Both the position numbers and the translations under genes were made by a program. From positions 62,001 through 126,000 of the forward strand of contig CAYUPI010000014.1 of assembly GCA_964446585.1 (NCBI GenBank): a DNA stretch of 64,000 nt, given 5' to 3'. Origin of the DNA: CAYUPI01 sp964446585. Its GTDB lineage: Bacteria > Verrucomicrobiota > Verrucomicrobiia > Limisphaerales > UBA8199. Shown here piece after piece: positions 1-9,398 of the stretch. The notes under the pieces are model-generated. The model saw nothing but the letters and a program-made list of their open reading frames with translations, was not told the origin of the DNA and made no database searches. Within the stretch, counting starts at the first letter, position 1. Each line of letters begins with the position of its first letter.

Positions 1-203
1 AGCCATCACGCGTCATTTTCGAAGATGCAGCGGAAAAACTTGGCCTGGCGCCGGGGGCGATCCTGCACGTGGGCGACAGCTTGCCACAAGATGTCGAAGG
101 CGCTCGTTCGGCCGGTTTTGAATCTCTCCTGGTGCAGCGCGACATCCCAAGCCAGCCGGGTCAACGGATCAATTCCCTGCTCGAATTGTGCGAACCAAAA
201 TGA
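1..203 (+). CDS. HAD-superfamily hydrolase, C-terminal fragment (5' end outside window)
   Basis: The reading frame is open from base 3 and ends at the TGA at 201-203. The visible 66 residues include HVGDSLPQDVEGARSAGF, a clear HAD motif IV (GDSxxxDxxGAxxAG), as in REG-2/YjjG-type haloacid dehalogenase-like phosphatases. The Mg-binding aspartate of motif IV is present. The nucleophile motif lies off the left edge, so substrate and activity cannot be judged. Its stop overlaps the start of the next HAD-like gene by four bases (ATGA), suggesting translational coupling of two phosphatase-like proteins. Family assignment is confident, function is not. Confidence 0.85.
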   Translation, partial: PSRVIFEDAAEKLGLAPGAILHVGDSLPQDVEGARSAGFESLLVQRDIPSQPGQRINSLLELCEPK

Positions 204-895
204 AAGACACAAAACCGCAGCCCACTCGGCTGGTCTTGCTGTTCGATGTCGATAACACACTGCTCGACAACGACCGCGTTACCGCCGATCTCAAGGAACA
301 CCTGGAAGCTGAAGTCGGGTCCGAGCGGGCGCAGCGATATTGGGTCATCTTCGAACAATTGCGCGCGGAGCTGGGTTACGCGGACTATCTTGGCGCCCTA
401 CAAAGGTACCGCGGCGAGTACCCGCATGAGTTGCACCTATTCACTGTTTCGAGGTTTCTTATCAATTACCCATTCGCCAGGCGGCTATACCCGAAAGCGC
501 TCGAGGTGCTCCGCAAGGCCAGGTCGCGGGGAACAACGGCCATCCTGAGTGACGGTGACGTCGTGTTTCAGCCGCGCAAAATCGATTGTTCGGGTCTCCA
601 TGATGCCGTGAACGGCAATGTGCTCATTTACGTTCACAAAGAATTGGAACTCGCCGATGTGGAAACGCGTTTTCCCGCAGAACATTATGTGTTGGTGGAT
701 GACAAGTTGCGGATCCTCACGGCGGTCAAGAACATCTGGGGGCCACGAGTGACGACGGTATTTGTCCGGCAGGGCCATTACGCGCTCGATCCAAAGGTTC
801 TTTCGCAGTACCCGGCCGCCGATAGGAGCATCGAGCGCATCGGCGAGCTGTTGAATTTCGACTTTAACTGGATACTCGGTCAGGGCCAGGGCTGA
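200..895 (+). CDS. HAD-family hydrolase
   Basis: A 231-residue HAD-fold protein. Motif I is LLFDVDNTLLDNDRV (nucleophile and acid/base aspartates near residues 16 and 18), motif II is the ILSDGD segment, and the C-terminal half holds YVLVDDKLRILTAVK, which fits the motif III/IV Asp pair and a lysine. Together these support a Mg-dependent phosphohydrolase in the cytoplasm. I chose the ATG at 200 because it forms an ATGA overlap with the preceding HAD gene; a GTG at 188 in the same frame would add four residues. The two adjacent HAD genes are probably co-transcribed. The substrate is unknown. Confidence 0.85.
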   Translation: MKDTKPQPTRLVLLFDVDNTLLDNDRVTADLKEHLEAEVGSERAQRYWVIFEQLRAELGYADYLGALQRYRGEYPHELHLFTVSRFLINYPFARRLYPKALEVLRKARSRGTTAILSDGDVVFQPRKIDCSGLHDAVNGNVLIYVHKELELADVETRFPAEHYVLVDDKLRILTAVKNIWGPRVTTVFVRQGHYALDPKVLSQYPAADRSIERIGELLNFDFNWILGQGQG

Positions 896-913
896 ATCAG
901 CGCTTACCACGGC

Positions 914-2059
914 TCATTTTGGCTCTGGTTGAGCAGCAACAGCGCTTTGATTCGAGCCGTAAGAGCGGGCCAGTTCGAGCAGAAGTTTTTCCAGTTCGCG
1001 ATAGTATTCGTCCTCGGGAACCTGGCCCTTTTTTTCACGGTAAAGCAGCACGGCGCGCTCGAGGGCGTCACGACGGGCCCGCTGCTCGGTGGTCAGGTTT
1101 TGCTCCGCTTCGCTGGGGACCAAATAAAATTGTTGCGCCAACAAGCCATCGACAACGGCATCCTCTTTGGGCTTTTTGATCGCGCGCAGACCCTGGAACC
1201 AATCTGCAGGAGTCCCCAGGCCATCGCCGTTGTCGTCTAACAGCGCATGCTCGGTCGCCAACCGACCCTCGACCCGGTAGAACTCCGCTGTCCGTCGAGA
1301 AGCCGTCAGGAAGGCTTCGAGGAGCGAAACGGAGCCGTCTTTGTCGAGGTCCGACTGGGGATCGGCGATGGCCTCCGCCAGGTATAGTCCAAACCGCGTG
1401 AAATTCTGTTCGTGGCCGCTACGGGTGGCGGTGATGATGACACGGTTGGTGCCGGATAGCTTGGACAAGAACGGAGCGCTACTCGACGTGGTGTTGACAA
1501 CGGCCAGCGGCCGCCGAAAAGGGCGCAGCCACAGCGCCAGCTCCGTGGCCGTAACATCTGGTCCACGGAGGTTGAACCTGGCTTCTTTGCCATCAAAGCT
1601 GCCGTGGCCGATTAACACCAGCCAAAGCGCTGCCGGGACATTTGTAGGTTCTTCCGCCAGCCTTTGCTTCAATAGGTCAAAATCGTTGGTTTGTCTGGCA
1701 TTATCGAGTCCGAGGACAATCTCCTTGCACCCACCCTGCTTGCCGACTTTCTGCCAAAGCTCGGCTTGCTGAACGAAATTGCTGCCGAACTCGAACTCGC
1801 CCGCGGCACCGACCACGAGGATGAGCGTCGCGCGATCTGTGACATCGGTCTGTGTGCCAAATGCGGCGCGGCAGAGCGACAGGAAGCAGACCGCTAGGGC
1901 CCAACGCCATGAAAGTGCAACCAAGTTGTGGAAGCACAAAAACCGCAGAGACGCGATGAGCGCAGCAAAACGAATGCAACAACCCTTCTCCGCAGCGCTA
2001 TACGGTAACTTGTTCACGATTCGGATTTCGGGCTCCATTCGGATTTTGGAATTCGACAT
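914..2059 (-). CDS. Secreted caspase-fold (peptidase C13-like) protein lacking the nucleophile Cys
   Basis: The central part has the pattern of a caspase/legumain-like fold: a hydrophobic strand ending in LVLIGHGSFDG (the His-Gly motif), then LAVVNTTSSSAPF, where a catalytic Cys would be expected after the strand but Thr/Ser residues are found, then RVIITATRSG. Two Ca-binding-loop-like segments follow (DLDKDGSVSLLEAF and DDNGDG). This looks like a family member that folds but may not be a cysteine peptidase. A signal-peptide-like stretch (WRWALAVCFLSLCRAAFG) follows a repeat-derived N-terminus, so a TTG at 1924 may be the true start rather than the ATG at 2059. It lies just downstream of the large VWA-like membrane protein, probably in one operon. 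Confidence 0.7.
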   Translation of the reverse strand: MSNSKIRMEPEIRIVNKLPYSAAEKGCCIRFAALIASLRFLCFHNLVALSWRWALAVCFLSLCRAAFGTQTDVTDRATLILVVGAAGEFEFGSNFVQQAELWQKVGKQGGCKEIVLGLDNARQTNDFDLLKQRLAEEPTNVPAALWLVLIGHGSFDGKEARFNLRGPDVTATELALWLRPFRRPLAVVNTTSSSAPFLSKLSGTNRVIITATRSGHEQNFTRFGLYLAEAIADPQSDLDKDGSVSLLEAFLTASRRTAEFYRVEGRLATEHALLDDNGDGLGTPADWFQGLRAIKKPKEDAVVDGLLAQQFYLVPSEAEQNLTTEQRARRDALERAVLLYREKKGQVPEDEYYRELEKLLLELARSYGSNQSAVAAQPEPK

Positions 2060-2068
2060 TCGGATTTC

Positions 2069-4438
2069 TCAAGGCAGGCCTTTCCACCGCCGCAATCCCC
2101 ATTCAGCCACAAAGCAAAGCAGCGCGAATGCGAAGATGGCGGGCGTGTGCCATATCGGGAAGGTCCAGGCTTCCATCACCGGAGCATGACGGCGTGGCAA
2201 GTTGCGCGCGAACGGCTCGAGTTGATTTGCGGGAATCACTTCTCCGCCTGTCTTCCGCGCGATGCTTTCGAGGAGGGCGACGTTCGGGATCAGCGACCGG
2301 AACTCTTCGGCGGCCAGGTCCGTCGTCCAACCAGCTTCGGCCGGGCCCACTTCGGCACCGGCGGCATTGGTGACATAAGCCGTGGCGTGGTAGCCGCCGG
2401 TCAGACGCGGGACATAGCTGGCCTGGTAGAGTCCCGGCTCGCTCGCCGAAGCCTCGGTCGCGAGCCGAATCGTGTTAGTCCCGGGACCGCCAGCGGCGTC
2501 GGTCATGACCGGCTGCACTTCGACAATAACCTGGGCATTGTCGAGCGGTTGGAATTTCGGGTCGCGCACGCGGACCTGCAGGTCCACCGCGCCATCGGGG
2601 GCCGCCGATGGCGGAATGGCCAGTTCCACGGGCCTTGGCACGTCGGTGACCAGCCAGCGGAGCAACTGCCGCCACGCCTTGTCCATATCATGATGCGCTT
2701 CGGGATCGTGAAGTCCCCAATGCCACAAATCGCCGATGGTCAACGCGGCGGTCCGGCCACGGCCAAAGCGTTGCGTGACGAGCGCCGGCCAACTCTTGCC
2801 GGCGGGATCAGCGACCGTGGCGATAACGCTCGCGCCGGGCTTAACTTCGTGCACGGGATTGAGCACCAGGAAGGGCGCCATGGCTTGCAGCCGCGACTTC
2901 TCCGCGGCCTCAGTGTCGCGCAACCTTGCCCATGATTGCAGCCAGCCTTCGCGCGTCAAATTCAACCGGACGGGGCCCGATGGCCAGGCCTCAGCCGGGC
3001 GATCCAGATAAACTGGCAACATGTCGCCAATTGGCGTGCGCTGATACTTGCCTTGCTGAAAGCATTCCATGCCACCGAGCATCAGAAAGCCGCCGCCGCG
3101 TTCGGACACATATCGTTGCAGCAGGGCAGCCTGGTCCGGAGTGAAAAACTCCGCTTCCAAATCATCCACGATAACGGCGTGATAGCCGTAGAGAGCCTCC
3201 GGTGTGGCCGGGAAACCGGCGCGCAACTCCAATTCATCGCGCGTATTGAGTCGGACGAGGACAGGTTGATCATAGCGTTCGGCGTCCTCCTGCGACTTGG
3301 TGTCGAAACCGCGGAAGAGTGGATTGCTGGTCTCGCCGGGGCGGCCGAGAAAATTGAATTTTGGCTCGCGCCGGGCCACGCGAATCAAACCCACCAATTG
3401 CAACTGGTCGTCCTCCTGCACTGCGCGATTGAGGAATTTGAATTCCCAGTTTGGCCGACCGGCGACATAGAGAATGCGGTAGGGTCCGCGTCCGCGGTCC
3501 ACTACCAGAACGGTGCTGTTGTTGGCCAGGGTGGCTTCCTGCGTTTTTTCCGGTGCAACCTGCGCGTTGAGCTCGTCTTGCGCGCGCGCGCGAAACCGGT
3601 AGAAGCACAGGCCGGCCTTTTCCGGCCGCAATTGAAAGCGAAAGGCCAGAGTGTCGTTGTCTTTCCGAGCGCGAACGGTTTGTTCCGCCACCTTCTTGCC
3701 GGTCAGATCCAGCAACTGCGCAACAATGGCAGCGCTGCTGAATCCGGCAGCCGCCACATTCGCCTGGACAGAAACCGGCGCGTCTTCAAAGGCGGTTTGG
3801 CTGACAAGCGCCTGTTGGACGGACAAGTCCCGGATCGGTTCCTGGCTCCCAATGACCACTGGAAAGACAGGCGGAAGGCCTTGGAGATCCAGCTCGCCGC
3901 GCACGTCGGTAGCGTCACCGTCGGTCAGCACCAGAACACCGGCGAGCGGGCGGCCGCGGTACCGCTCACTGAGCGTGCGCAGGGCTGAACCGAGTGCTGA
4001 GGCGCGGCCGGCAAAATTCAACTCGCCGAAATCCTCAATGGTTTGGAGCCGGGCATCGAATGAGTAGCGGCGCACATCGAAATTTTCCTCGAGGGTTGCC
4101 TGCCAGGAAGAGCGCTGTGGATTGAGCAGATCCCGGAGCTGATCGCCCCGGCTGCGACTCTCGCCCCGGTCCCGGATCTGCAAGCCCTGGCTGTTATCGG
4201 CAATTATGGCGAAGAGGTTTGCCCCTGGCCGCGCGCGCTGCCCGGACCAAAGCGGTTCCAGAAGGCAAAGGGCCAGCGCGACGATCCCGAGAGCTTTCAG
4301 CGCCAGGCACGGCCAACGGATGTATCCGGGCAAAGCGGTTCGGTAGCTCCAGGCCAGCAAGGCAAGCGCGGCACCAATTGTGCCCACAGCCAACCACAGC
4401 CAACTCGCACCCGAAAAGAGCAACGTTGCCACGGACAT
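2069..4438 (-). CDS. Membrane protein with VWA-like and glutamine-amidotransferase-like domains
   Basis: 789 residues. Two N-terminal membrane segments (about residues 8-28 and 42-62) are followed by a VWA-like region with IIADNSQGLQ (a MIDAS-like D-x-S) and GVLVLTDGDATD. The middle (about 340-480) resembles the class I glutamine amidotransferase-like fold of PVC membrane proteins, with AVIVDDLEAEFFT and GGGFLMLGG. A C-terminal membrane helix (HTPAIFAFALLCFVAEWGLR) ends the protein. Such proteins usually sit in Bat/MoxR/DUF58-type operons; here only the caspase-fold partner follows. The large soluble part probably faces the periplasm. No enzymatic activity can be claimed. Confidence 0.75.
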   Translation of the reverse strand: MSVATLLFSGASWLWLAVGTIGAALALLAWSYRTALPGYIRWPCLALKALGIVALALCLLEPLWSGQRARPGANLFAIIADNSQGLQIRDRGESRSRGDQLRDLLNPQRSSWQATLEENFDVRRYSFDARLQTIEDFGELNFAGRASALGSALRTLSERYRGRPLAGVLVLTDGDATDVRGELDLQGLPPVFPVVIGSQEPIRDLSVQQALVSQTAFEDAPVSVQANVAAAGFSSAAIVAQLLDLTGKKVAEQTVRARKDNDTLAFRFQLRPEKAGLCFYRFRARAQDELNAQVAPEKTQEATLANNSTVLVVDRGRGPYRILYVAGRPNWEFKFLNRAVQEDDQLQLVGLIRVARREPKFNFLGRPGETSNPLFRGFDTKSQEDAERYDQPVLVRLNTRDELELRAGFPATPEALYGYHAVIVDDLEAEFFTPDQAALLQRYVSERGGGFLMLGGMECFQQGKYQRTPIGDMLPVYLDRPAEAWPSGPVRLNLTREGWLQSWARLRDTEAAEKSRLQAMAPFLVLNPVHEVKPGASVIATVADPAGKSWPALVTQRFGRGRTAALTIGDLWHWGLHDPEAHHDMDKAWRQLLRWLVTDVPRPVELAIPPSAAPDGAVDLQVRVRDPKFQPLDNAQVIVEVQPVMTDAAGGPGTNTIRLATEASASEPGLYQASYVPRLTGGYHATAYVTNAAGAEVGPAEAGWTTDLAAEEFRSLIPNVALLESIARKTGGEVIPANQLEPFARNLPRRHAPVMEAWTFPIWHTPAIFAFALLCFVAEWGLRRWKGLP

Positions 4439-4916
4439 CGTTCCAAGCTACCAACAGAAGCGCGAGGGGACAACAGGGCTCTTGGGCTGTTCGAGTTTCG
4501 ATAAACTCCTCCTGAGAGGGACAAAGCTCGACACAAGGACTTCTGCGTTTAACGAACATGCGCGCCTCGTTTTCCGAAAAGCTGTCCAAAGACGAGACAG
4601 TGCGCCACCCACCCGAGCATCGAGGTGCCCTGCGTAAGCACTGCAAAACCAAGCGATAGAGGCACCACGAGACCCTGGAGGAAGGTTGCATCAGAAAGGC
4701 CTTGGGGCACACAGGTTGCTTCTTGCTTGGGCGTGCAGCAAGACATCAATAGCCGCGCTGCTTTGTGCGCTTTCGACGTCCCGAATTGAAAAGGCCTTCA
4801 TTCGACGAAAACGTGAACATTGCCCAGATAGATCCGGCAGATCACCGTGCCCGAAAGGGCGGAGGTCAGGGCTGACTTTATGCTCGGGATCTCCAACCTT
4901 CCAAAACCTTGAGGCC
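4439..4916. other. Intergenic region, no convincing gene
   Basis: 478 bases between two divergently oriented genes, so both promoters are expected here. I see no convincing gene. A short open frame on the minus strand (4549-4749, 66 residues) has a hydrophobic middle but no clear ribosome-binding site or family match, so it is not called. No strong hairpin or long repeat was noticed. Confidence 0.5.
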
Positions 4917-7178
4917 ATGAAGAAAGTGCGCGGCCGACTGAAATTGAGTTTCAACACGAAAGTGCTGGCCCCGGTGCTCATGACGATGGTGTTGCTGCTC
5001 GGTATTACGCTCTGGATCCTGAACTCGCGCATCACGCAGCAATTTGAGACCGAAGCCGCGCGCCGGCTGCTGATGGCTGATGAGTCCGTCCGCAAATCCC
5101 AGGAGCTCCACTCCAAAAACCTTCTGCTCCGTTACCGGAATCTTCCCAACGAGCCGCGCTATAAGGCGCAGCTTAACGAAGGGGATGCGCAACCGTTGAA
5201 ACGGTGGTTCGAGGAGCTGCTGGGCGAGCGGGATCTGGACGTGATTCTGTACACGCGCATGGAAGCGCCGGACTCTCTCGCCAGCGCTAAACAGGATCCG
5301 CTCCTGCCCCTGGCCGAATTTGAAGCCGGTTGTGCCAAAGTCGTCGCCAAAGCACTTAGCGCTGAGGAAAAGGCGGACACAATCCGCGTCGGAGATCGGC
5401 TGTTCGACGTGGTTTCCGTGCCGGTGTTCGGCGTCGGCAATCATTTGATTGGAGCATTAACGCTGGGCTCGGAAATTGACGTAACCACGGCCCAGGAATT
5501 ACGTGACCTGACTCAGTGCCAGATCGTCCTGTTGGCCAACCGGCAGGTGGTGGCTTCAACGGTGGCCGGGCCGGAATTGCGCCATCAATTTGTCGGCCTG
5601 TTCCAGCAGTATGCCTCAGGAGCAGTTCGCCGGGACAGCTCGGCAGGCATCCAGAAAATTCTCACCGGCGATGAACACTACTTCTGCACGGCCGGGAAAT
5701 TTAGTTCGCTCGGCGGCGATGGGAATTTGGGCTACCTTCTGCTCTCCTCGTACGAGCAGCCGTTGCGAGCGTTGCATCGGATGCAGCAAACCCTGCTGGT
5801 GGTGAGCGCGGCGGGTATCCTGCTGGGCACCGCCATTGTCTGGTTCCTGATTCGCAAAGTCACCCAGCCGCTCCGGGCGCTGCGTGACAGCGCCGAGGCG
5901 GTGGGTCGTGGCGACTTTTCGCGTCGTGTCCAGGTTCAATCAAGGGACGAGTGCGGCGAGCTGGCGGACGTTTTCAATCGCATGACGGAGAACCTGAAAA
6001 GTTCACACGAGCAACTGGAGATGACGGTCGAGACCCTCAAGACCACGCAGGCGCAGTTGATTCAGAGCGAGAAACTCTCCGGCATCGGCGAGTTCGTCGC
6101 GGGTGTGGCGCACGAGTTGAACAATCCGCTCACTTCGGTCATGGGATTTTCCGAGTTGCTCAAAAAGGCCGACGGCGACCCGCAACACCAGCGTTTCCTG
6201 GAGATGATTCATAAGAGCGCGCTCCGGTGCCAGAAGATCGTGCAGAGCCTGCTCAGTTTCGCGCGCCGGCACCAACCGGAGCGCAAACTCTCCAGTCTCA
6301 ATGAACTGGTGGAAGGCGCCTTGGAGATTCTTCAGTATCAAATGCGCACCAGCAATATCGAGGTCATCACCCGGCTGGATCCGGAATTGCCGCGAGTCAT
6401 GGTTGATCCGCACCAGGTGCAGCAGGTGTTTCTCAACATCGTCAATAACGCGCGCCAGGCGATCGAAGCCCATCGGCCCAGCGGCTATGTGCGTATCGTC
6501 AGCGAACGCCAGGGCAGTCGCGCTCGAGTCACCTTCCAGGACAACGGTCCGGGCATCCCTGAGAGCAACTTGTCGAAAGTGTTCGATCCTTTCTTTACGA
6601 CCAAGGAGGTGGGGAAGGGAACGGGGCTGGGTCTGAGCCTGTGCTACGGCATCATCCATGAGCATGGGGGCGTCATTTCAGCCCGCAGCAAGCCCGGCGA
6701 GGGCGCGACGTTCATCGTTGAGCTTCCGCTGGCGACCGACGTGGCAATCCAGGATGAGCCACGCGAGGAGGCGCCGGCAGTGGCGCCGCCGGATACCTGG
6801 AGTGAAGGCACGGGCAAGAAAGTGCTCGTGATTGATGACGAGGAAACCATCCTGCACATGGTGCGTGAGGCGCTCATCGGCCACGGTTACGAAGTCGATG
6901 TCGCCCAGGACGGCGAAACTGCGTTGCGGTGCCTCAGTCAAACCCCCTACGACTTGACCTTGTGTGACTGGAAAATGCCTGGCCTTAACGGACAGCAAGT
7001 CTATGAACGACTCCGCGTCACCAATCCAAAGCTCTGCGAGAGGATGATCTTCCTCACCGGCGACGTCGTCAACGATAAGACCCAGCGCTTCCTCCAGGAG
7101 TCCAAGCGGGTTTGCCTGACAAAGCCATTCTCGCTGGCAGAATTCCGCGAGGTCATCGGCAAAGCGCTGGCAGAGTAA
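4917..7178 (+). CDS. Hybrid sensor histidine kinase with HAMP and C-terminal receiver
   Basis: 753 residues from the ATG at 4917, chosen because the first membrane segment follows at once (VLAPVLMTMVLLLGITLWIL, about residues 16-35). A periplasmic sensor region of about 250 residues is followed by a second membrane segment (LLVVSAAGILLGTAIVWFLI), a HAMP domain, and a HisKA domain with phospho-acceptor His399 in VAGVAHELNNPLTS. An HATPase_c domain shows NIVNNARQAI, DNGPGIPESN and GKGTGLGLSL. The C-terminal receiver has VLVIDDEE, phospho-acceptor Asp684 in LCDWKMPGLNG and a conserved Lys in CLTKPF. It should autophosphorylate and relay to its own receiver. No separate response regulator is adjacent, and the signal is unknown. 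Confidence 0.93.
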   Translation: MKKVRGRLKLSFNTKVLAPVLMTMVLLLGITLWILNSRITQQFETEAARRLLMADESVRKSQELHSKNLLLRYRNLPNEPRYKAQLNEGDAQPLKRWFEELLGERDLDVILYTRMEAPDSLASAKQDPLLPLAEFEAGCAKVVAKALSAEEKADTIRVGDRLFDVVSVPVFGVGNHLIGALTLGSEIDVTTAQELRDLTQCQIVLLANRQVVASTVAGPELRHQFVGLFQQYASGAVRRDSSAGIQKILTGDEHYFCTAGKFSSLGGDGNLGYLLLSSYEQPLRALHRMQQTLLVVSAAGILLGTAIVWFLIRKVTQPLRALRDSAEAVGRGDFSRRVQVQSRDECGELADVFNRMTENLKSSHEQLEMTVETLKTTQAQLIQSEKLSGIGEFVAGVAHELNNPLTSVMGFSELLKKADGDPQHQRFLEMIHKSALRCQKIVQSLLSFARRHQPERKLSSLNELVEGALEILQYQMRTSNIEVITRLDPELPRVMVDPHQVQQVFLNIVNNARQAIEAHRPSGYVRIVSERQGSRARVTFQDNGPGIPESNLSKVFDPFFTTKEVGKGTGLGLSLCYGIIHEHGGVISARSKPGEGATFIVELPLATDVAIQDEPREEAPAVAPPDTWSEGTGKKVLVIDDEETILHMVREALIGHGYEVDVAQDGETALRCLSQTPYDLTLCDWKMPGLNGQQVYERLRVTNPKLCERMIFLTGDVVNDKTQRFLQESKRVCLTKPFSLAEFREVIGKALAE

Positions 7179-7186
7179 GCAACCTG

Positions 7187-9133
7187 CTAGCGTGACGAGC
7201 CTGTACCCTGCGCCGATTTCAACTGCGGAGGCGCGGGGGCGAACAGCTTGAAGCTCAGTCCCTGCGAAGTCGCGCTACCCCCATAGACCGTGAAGTAAAA
7301 GTACTTCGCGATTTTGTCGAACGACGGCAGCAGCGAGAAATCGAACCACTCCCGAAACATTGCGGTCGGGTTTGGCAACCCCATGGCGCCCGGCATCGAG
7401 GCAAACGGGGAGGCGTTCGTGTTGGTGCCGGGATCTTTTTTCAGCAGCTCGAGGGCGACACGCATGCTTTCTGTCTGATTCCGAAAACCGAAGAGCGTGG
7501 CGCCCGGACCGGTGACCTTTTGGGCCGCCGCAGTCAGGCCGGCGGTTTCACGTAGAGATTTTCCCTGACTTTCGGAGCTGCGCAGGTATTCTTCGAGCAG
7601 CGAGGCGTCGGTGGAAATGGCAACATAACCGCCGCTGGCTGCAAAATTGAGCGTGCGCGGTGGGGCCGGGCTCGCCCCAGCCGGCATCGGCAACGGCAGC
7701 GTCGGCGCCGGCAAACTGACAATCTTTCGGCCCAGAAACTCCCGTTCGGTCGCTTTTCCACTTTGTTGATTGAGGAAGCCGAGGATGCTTTTCAGGGACG
7801 CCGCTAATTGCTCGGAGTTGGGCGAGCCGAGCAGGTACAATGACGGAGGCGAACGCAGTTCCGCCACGGAAGCGCCACGAGGGCGCTTTTCATAAGTCAT
7901 TTCGTCGTCACCCAGGTTCGCAATCAGGCTCGTTTTGACATCGAAACCAGGGTCCTTTTCCTTCGCAGCGGCGTTGGCGGCGTCGAGCAGGCGATTCAAG
8001 CCCTCCGCCAAGTCCGGCGAAATATCACCCAGCATCTTCTCGAGCGTGGCCCAGGCCTTTTTGGCATCGACGCGCGAGCGCTGGAATTTCACCGCGTCCG
8101 CCGGCACGAACGGCGGCGGATTCGCTTCTTTGGATTCGCCGGCCAGAATCTTGAACAAGCCCTGGCGGCTGGATTCCGGTACCGTGATGAAGAGCTCTAA
8201 GAGGGCTCCCTCAGGTGAGCTCTGGAAGCTGAACGCGATCGTTTTCAGGCTCGCGAGCCCGGTCGCCGCCAGGACTTTCTCCGCGCTCACATCCCCAAAG
8301 GGACTTGGAGCATCGGACGATTTCTTCTCGGAGGCCTGGCGGGTGATGAGCTCGACGAATGCCTTCAGATTGACCCAGCCATACAGAGGCGATCCTCGGA
8401 ATAGAGACTGATGATTTGCGTCGTAAGCGGCCAGGTCGCCTAATGACGGCAAAGCGCCACCTTTCAAATGCGTGACGATCTTTTCGACCGGTTTGGTTGA
8501 GTTGGCGATGATCAGGAGCGACTCTGCCTGGCCGATCACCAGTTCACGTCGCGCCGGGCTCTTTTTCGGTTCGCTTTCAGCACTTAGTTCCTGGACCTGG
8601 GGCCGTTGCGGCAGGAGTTTTCGAAGCGTCTTCGGCATATCATTGCTGGATACCGTCAGAACCGAAAACTCGAAGTCACGGATCTTTTCGGTCTTCAGCG
8701 ACTTGTCCGCCTCCACCCATTTCTTGCGCAGGTCGGCCAGGTTGCTTTTGAGCTTGCCGCTCTGGCCTCGCGTATCTACCAGGAGCAACAAGCCGGGCGG
8801 TTGGTCCTCCTTATCCGCCGAGCCGTTGAGCGTCACGGCAAACGTAACCTGGCCCTGTAACAGTGAAAGATAATCATCGAAATGAATCTGGAGTTCTCCT
8901 TCGAGAGGTTTGACGAAATCATCGGTCCACTTGGCCAGGAATTTCTCTTTGAAGGGTCTCATGGCCGGATCGTTCCAGAGCTGGCTTTGAGGGGAAGCCT
9001 TGTAAATCTCGCGAAGCCTCGAAAAATCCGGTACCGTCACCAGGAGCAGCGTATCATCCGGCAGCAGCTTTTCGGGAGAAGGAACCGCCCCATTGCTGCG
9101 GAACGCCGCGCAAACAATTGCCGCGCCAACCAT
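7187..9133 (-). CDS. Secreted protein of unknown function (DUF3352-like)
   Basis: About 648 residues from the ATG at 9133. The N-terminus MVGAAIVCAAFRSNGA resembles a signal peptide and is followed by LLPDDTLLLVTVPDFSRL, an opening typical of DUF3352-like secreted proteins in planctomycetes and verrucomicrobia. The rest alternates strands and helices without catalytic motifs I can name. The frame stays open upstream to 9319, but that part is encoded by a palindromic repeat, so I do not count it. The ATG touches the outer end of that repeat, and the repeat may have displaced the original start. It converges with the histidine kinase gene, eight bases apart. Confidence 0.65.
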   Translation of the reverse strand: MVGAAIVCAAFRSNGAVPSPEKLLPDDTLLLVTVPDFSRLREIYKASPQSQLWNDPAMRPFKEKFLAKWTDDFVKPLEGELQIHFDDYLSLLQGQVTFAVTLNGSADKEDQPPGLLLLVDTRGQSGKLKSNLADLRKKWVEADKSLKTEKIRDFEFSVLTVSSNDMPKTLRKLLPQRPQVQELSAESEPKKSPARRELVIGQAESLLIIANSTKPVEKIVTHLKGGALPSLGDLAAYDANHQSLFRGSPLYGWVNLKAFVELITRQASEKKSSDAPSPFGDVSAEKVLAATGLASLKTIAFSFQSSPEGALLELFITVPESSRQGLFKILAGESKEANPPPFVPADAVKFQRSRVDAKKAWATLEKMLGDISPDLAEGLNRLLDAANAAAKEKDPGFDVKTSLIANLGDDEMTYEKRPRGASVAELRSPPSLYLLGSPNSEQLAASLKSILGFLNQQSGKATEREFLGRKIVSLPAPTLPLPMPAGASPAPPRTLNFAASGGYVAISTDASLLEEYLRSSESQGKSLRETAGLTAAAQKVTGPGATLFGFRNQTESMRVALELLKKDPGTNTNASPFASMPGAMGLPNPTAMFREWFDFSLLPSFDKIAKYFYFTVYGGSATSQGLSFKLFAPAPPQLKSAQGTGSSR

Positions 9134-9258
9134 TAGAGCGCGTCTTAGTATTGTAGGAGCCGACGTAAGGAGGCTCTGATCAATTCTAAAATCCCTTGAA
9201 ATTTGAGCCTCCTTACGTCTGCTCCTACACGGATTTTGATTTCCCAAACACGCTCTTA
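9134..9258. repeat. GTAG-type REPIN/MITE-like repeat, copy A
   Basis: Inverted pair of hairpins. The left arm has TGTAG, then GAGCC-loop-GGCTC near 9153-9177; the inverted right arm lies at 9203-9229. Outer ends AGAGCGCGTCTTA and AAACACGCTCTTA form imperfect terminal inverted repeats. Its centre (9181-9200) is the reverse complement of the centre of copy B, so the two copies lie in opposite orientation. Confidence 0.85.
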
Positions 9259-9398
9259 GGGAAGTACAGGACCACCAGCATTCGCCTCGCGAGTTTGTGG
9301 TATTCATTGTTGCCCGCATAAAGGTTTAGGCGATTAACTCAGGTCATACCCTGGCGATTCGACGGCGTAAAGCTGCCCGCTTGCGCTCCGGCAACGAA

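Noticed and set aside
914..2059. Active peptidase C13/caspase annotation
   Set aside because: The nucleophile position lacks Cys, so enzymatic activity is not claimed although the fold resemblance stands.
2936..3988. Long open frame on the plus strand (about 350 codons)
   Set aside because: It lies wholly antisense to the VWA/amidotransferase-like gene, has no family motifs and no ribosome-binding site. It is a shadow of the G+C-rich codon pattern on the other strand.
4549..4749. 66-residue minus-strand frame with a hydrophobic stretch
   Set aside because: No ribosome-binding site, no recognisable family, and it lies in the promoter region of two divergent genes.
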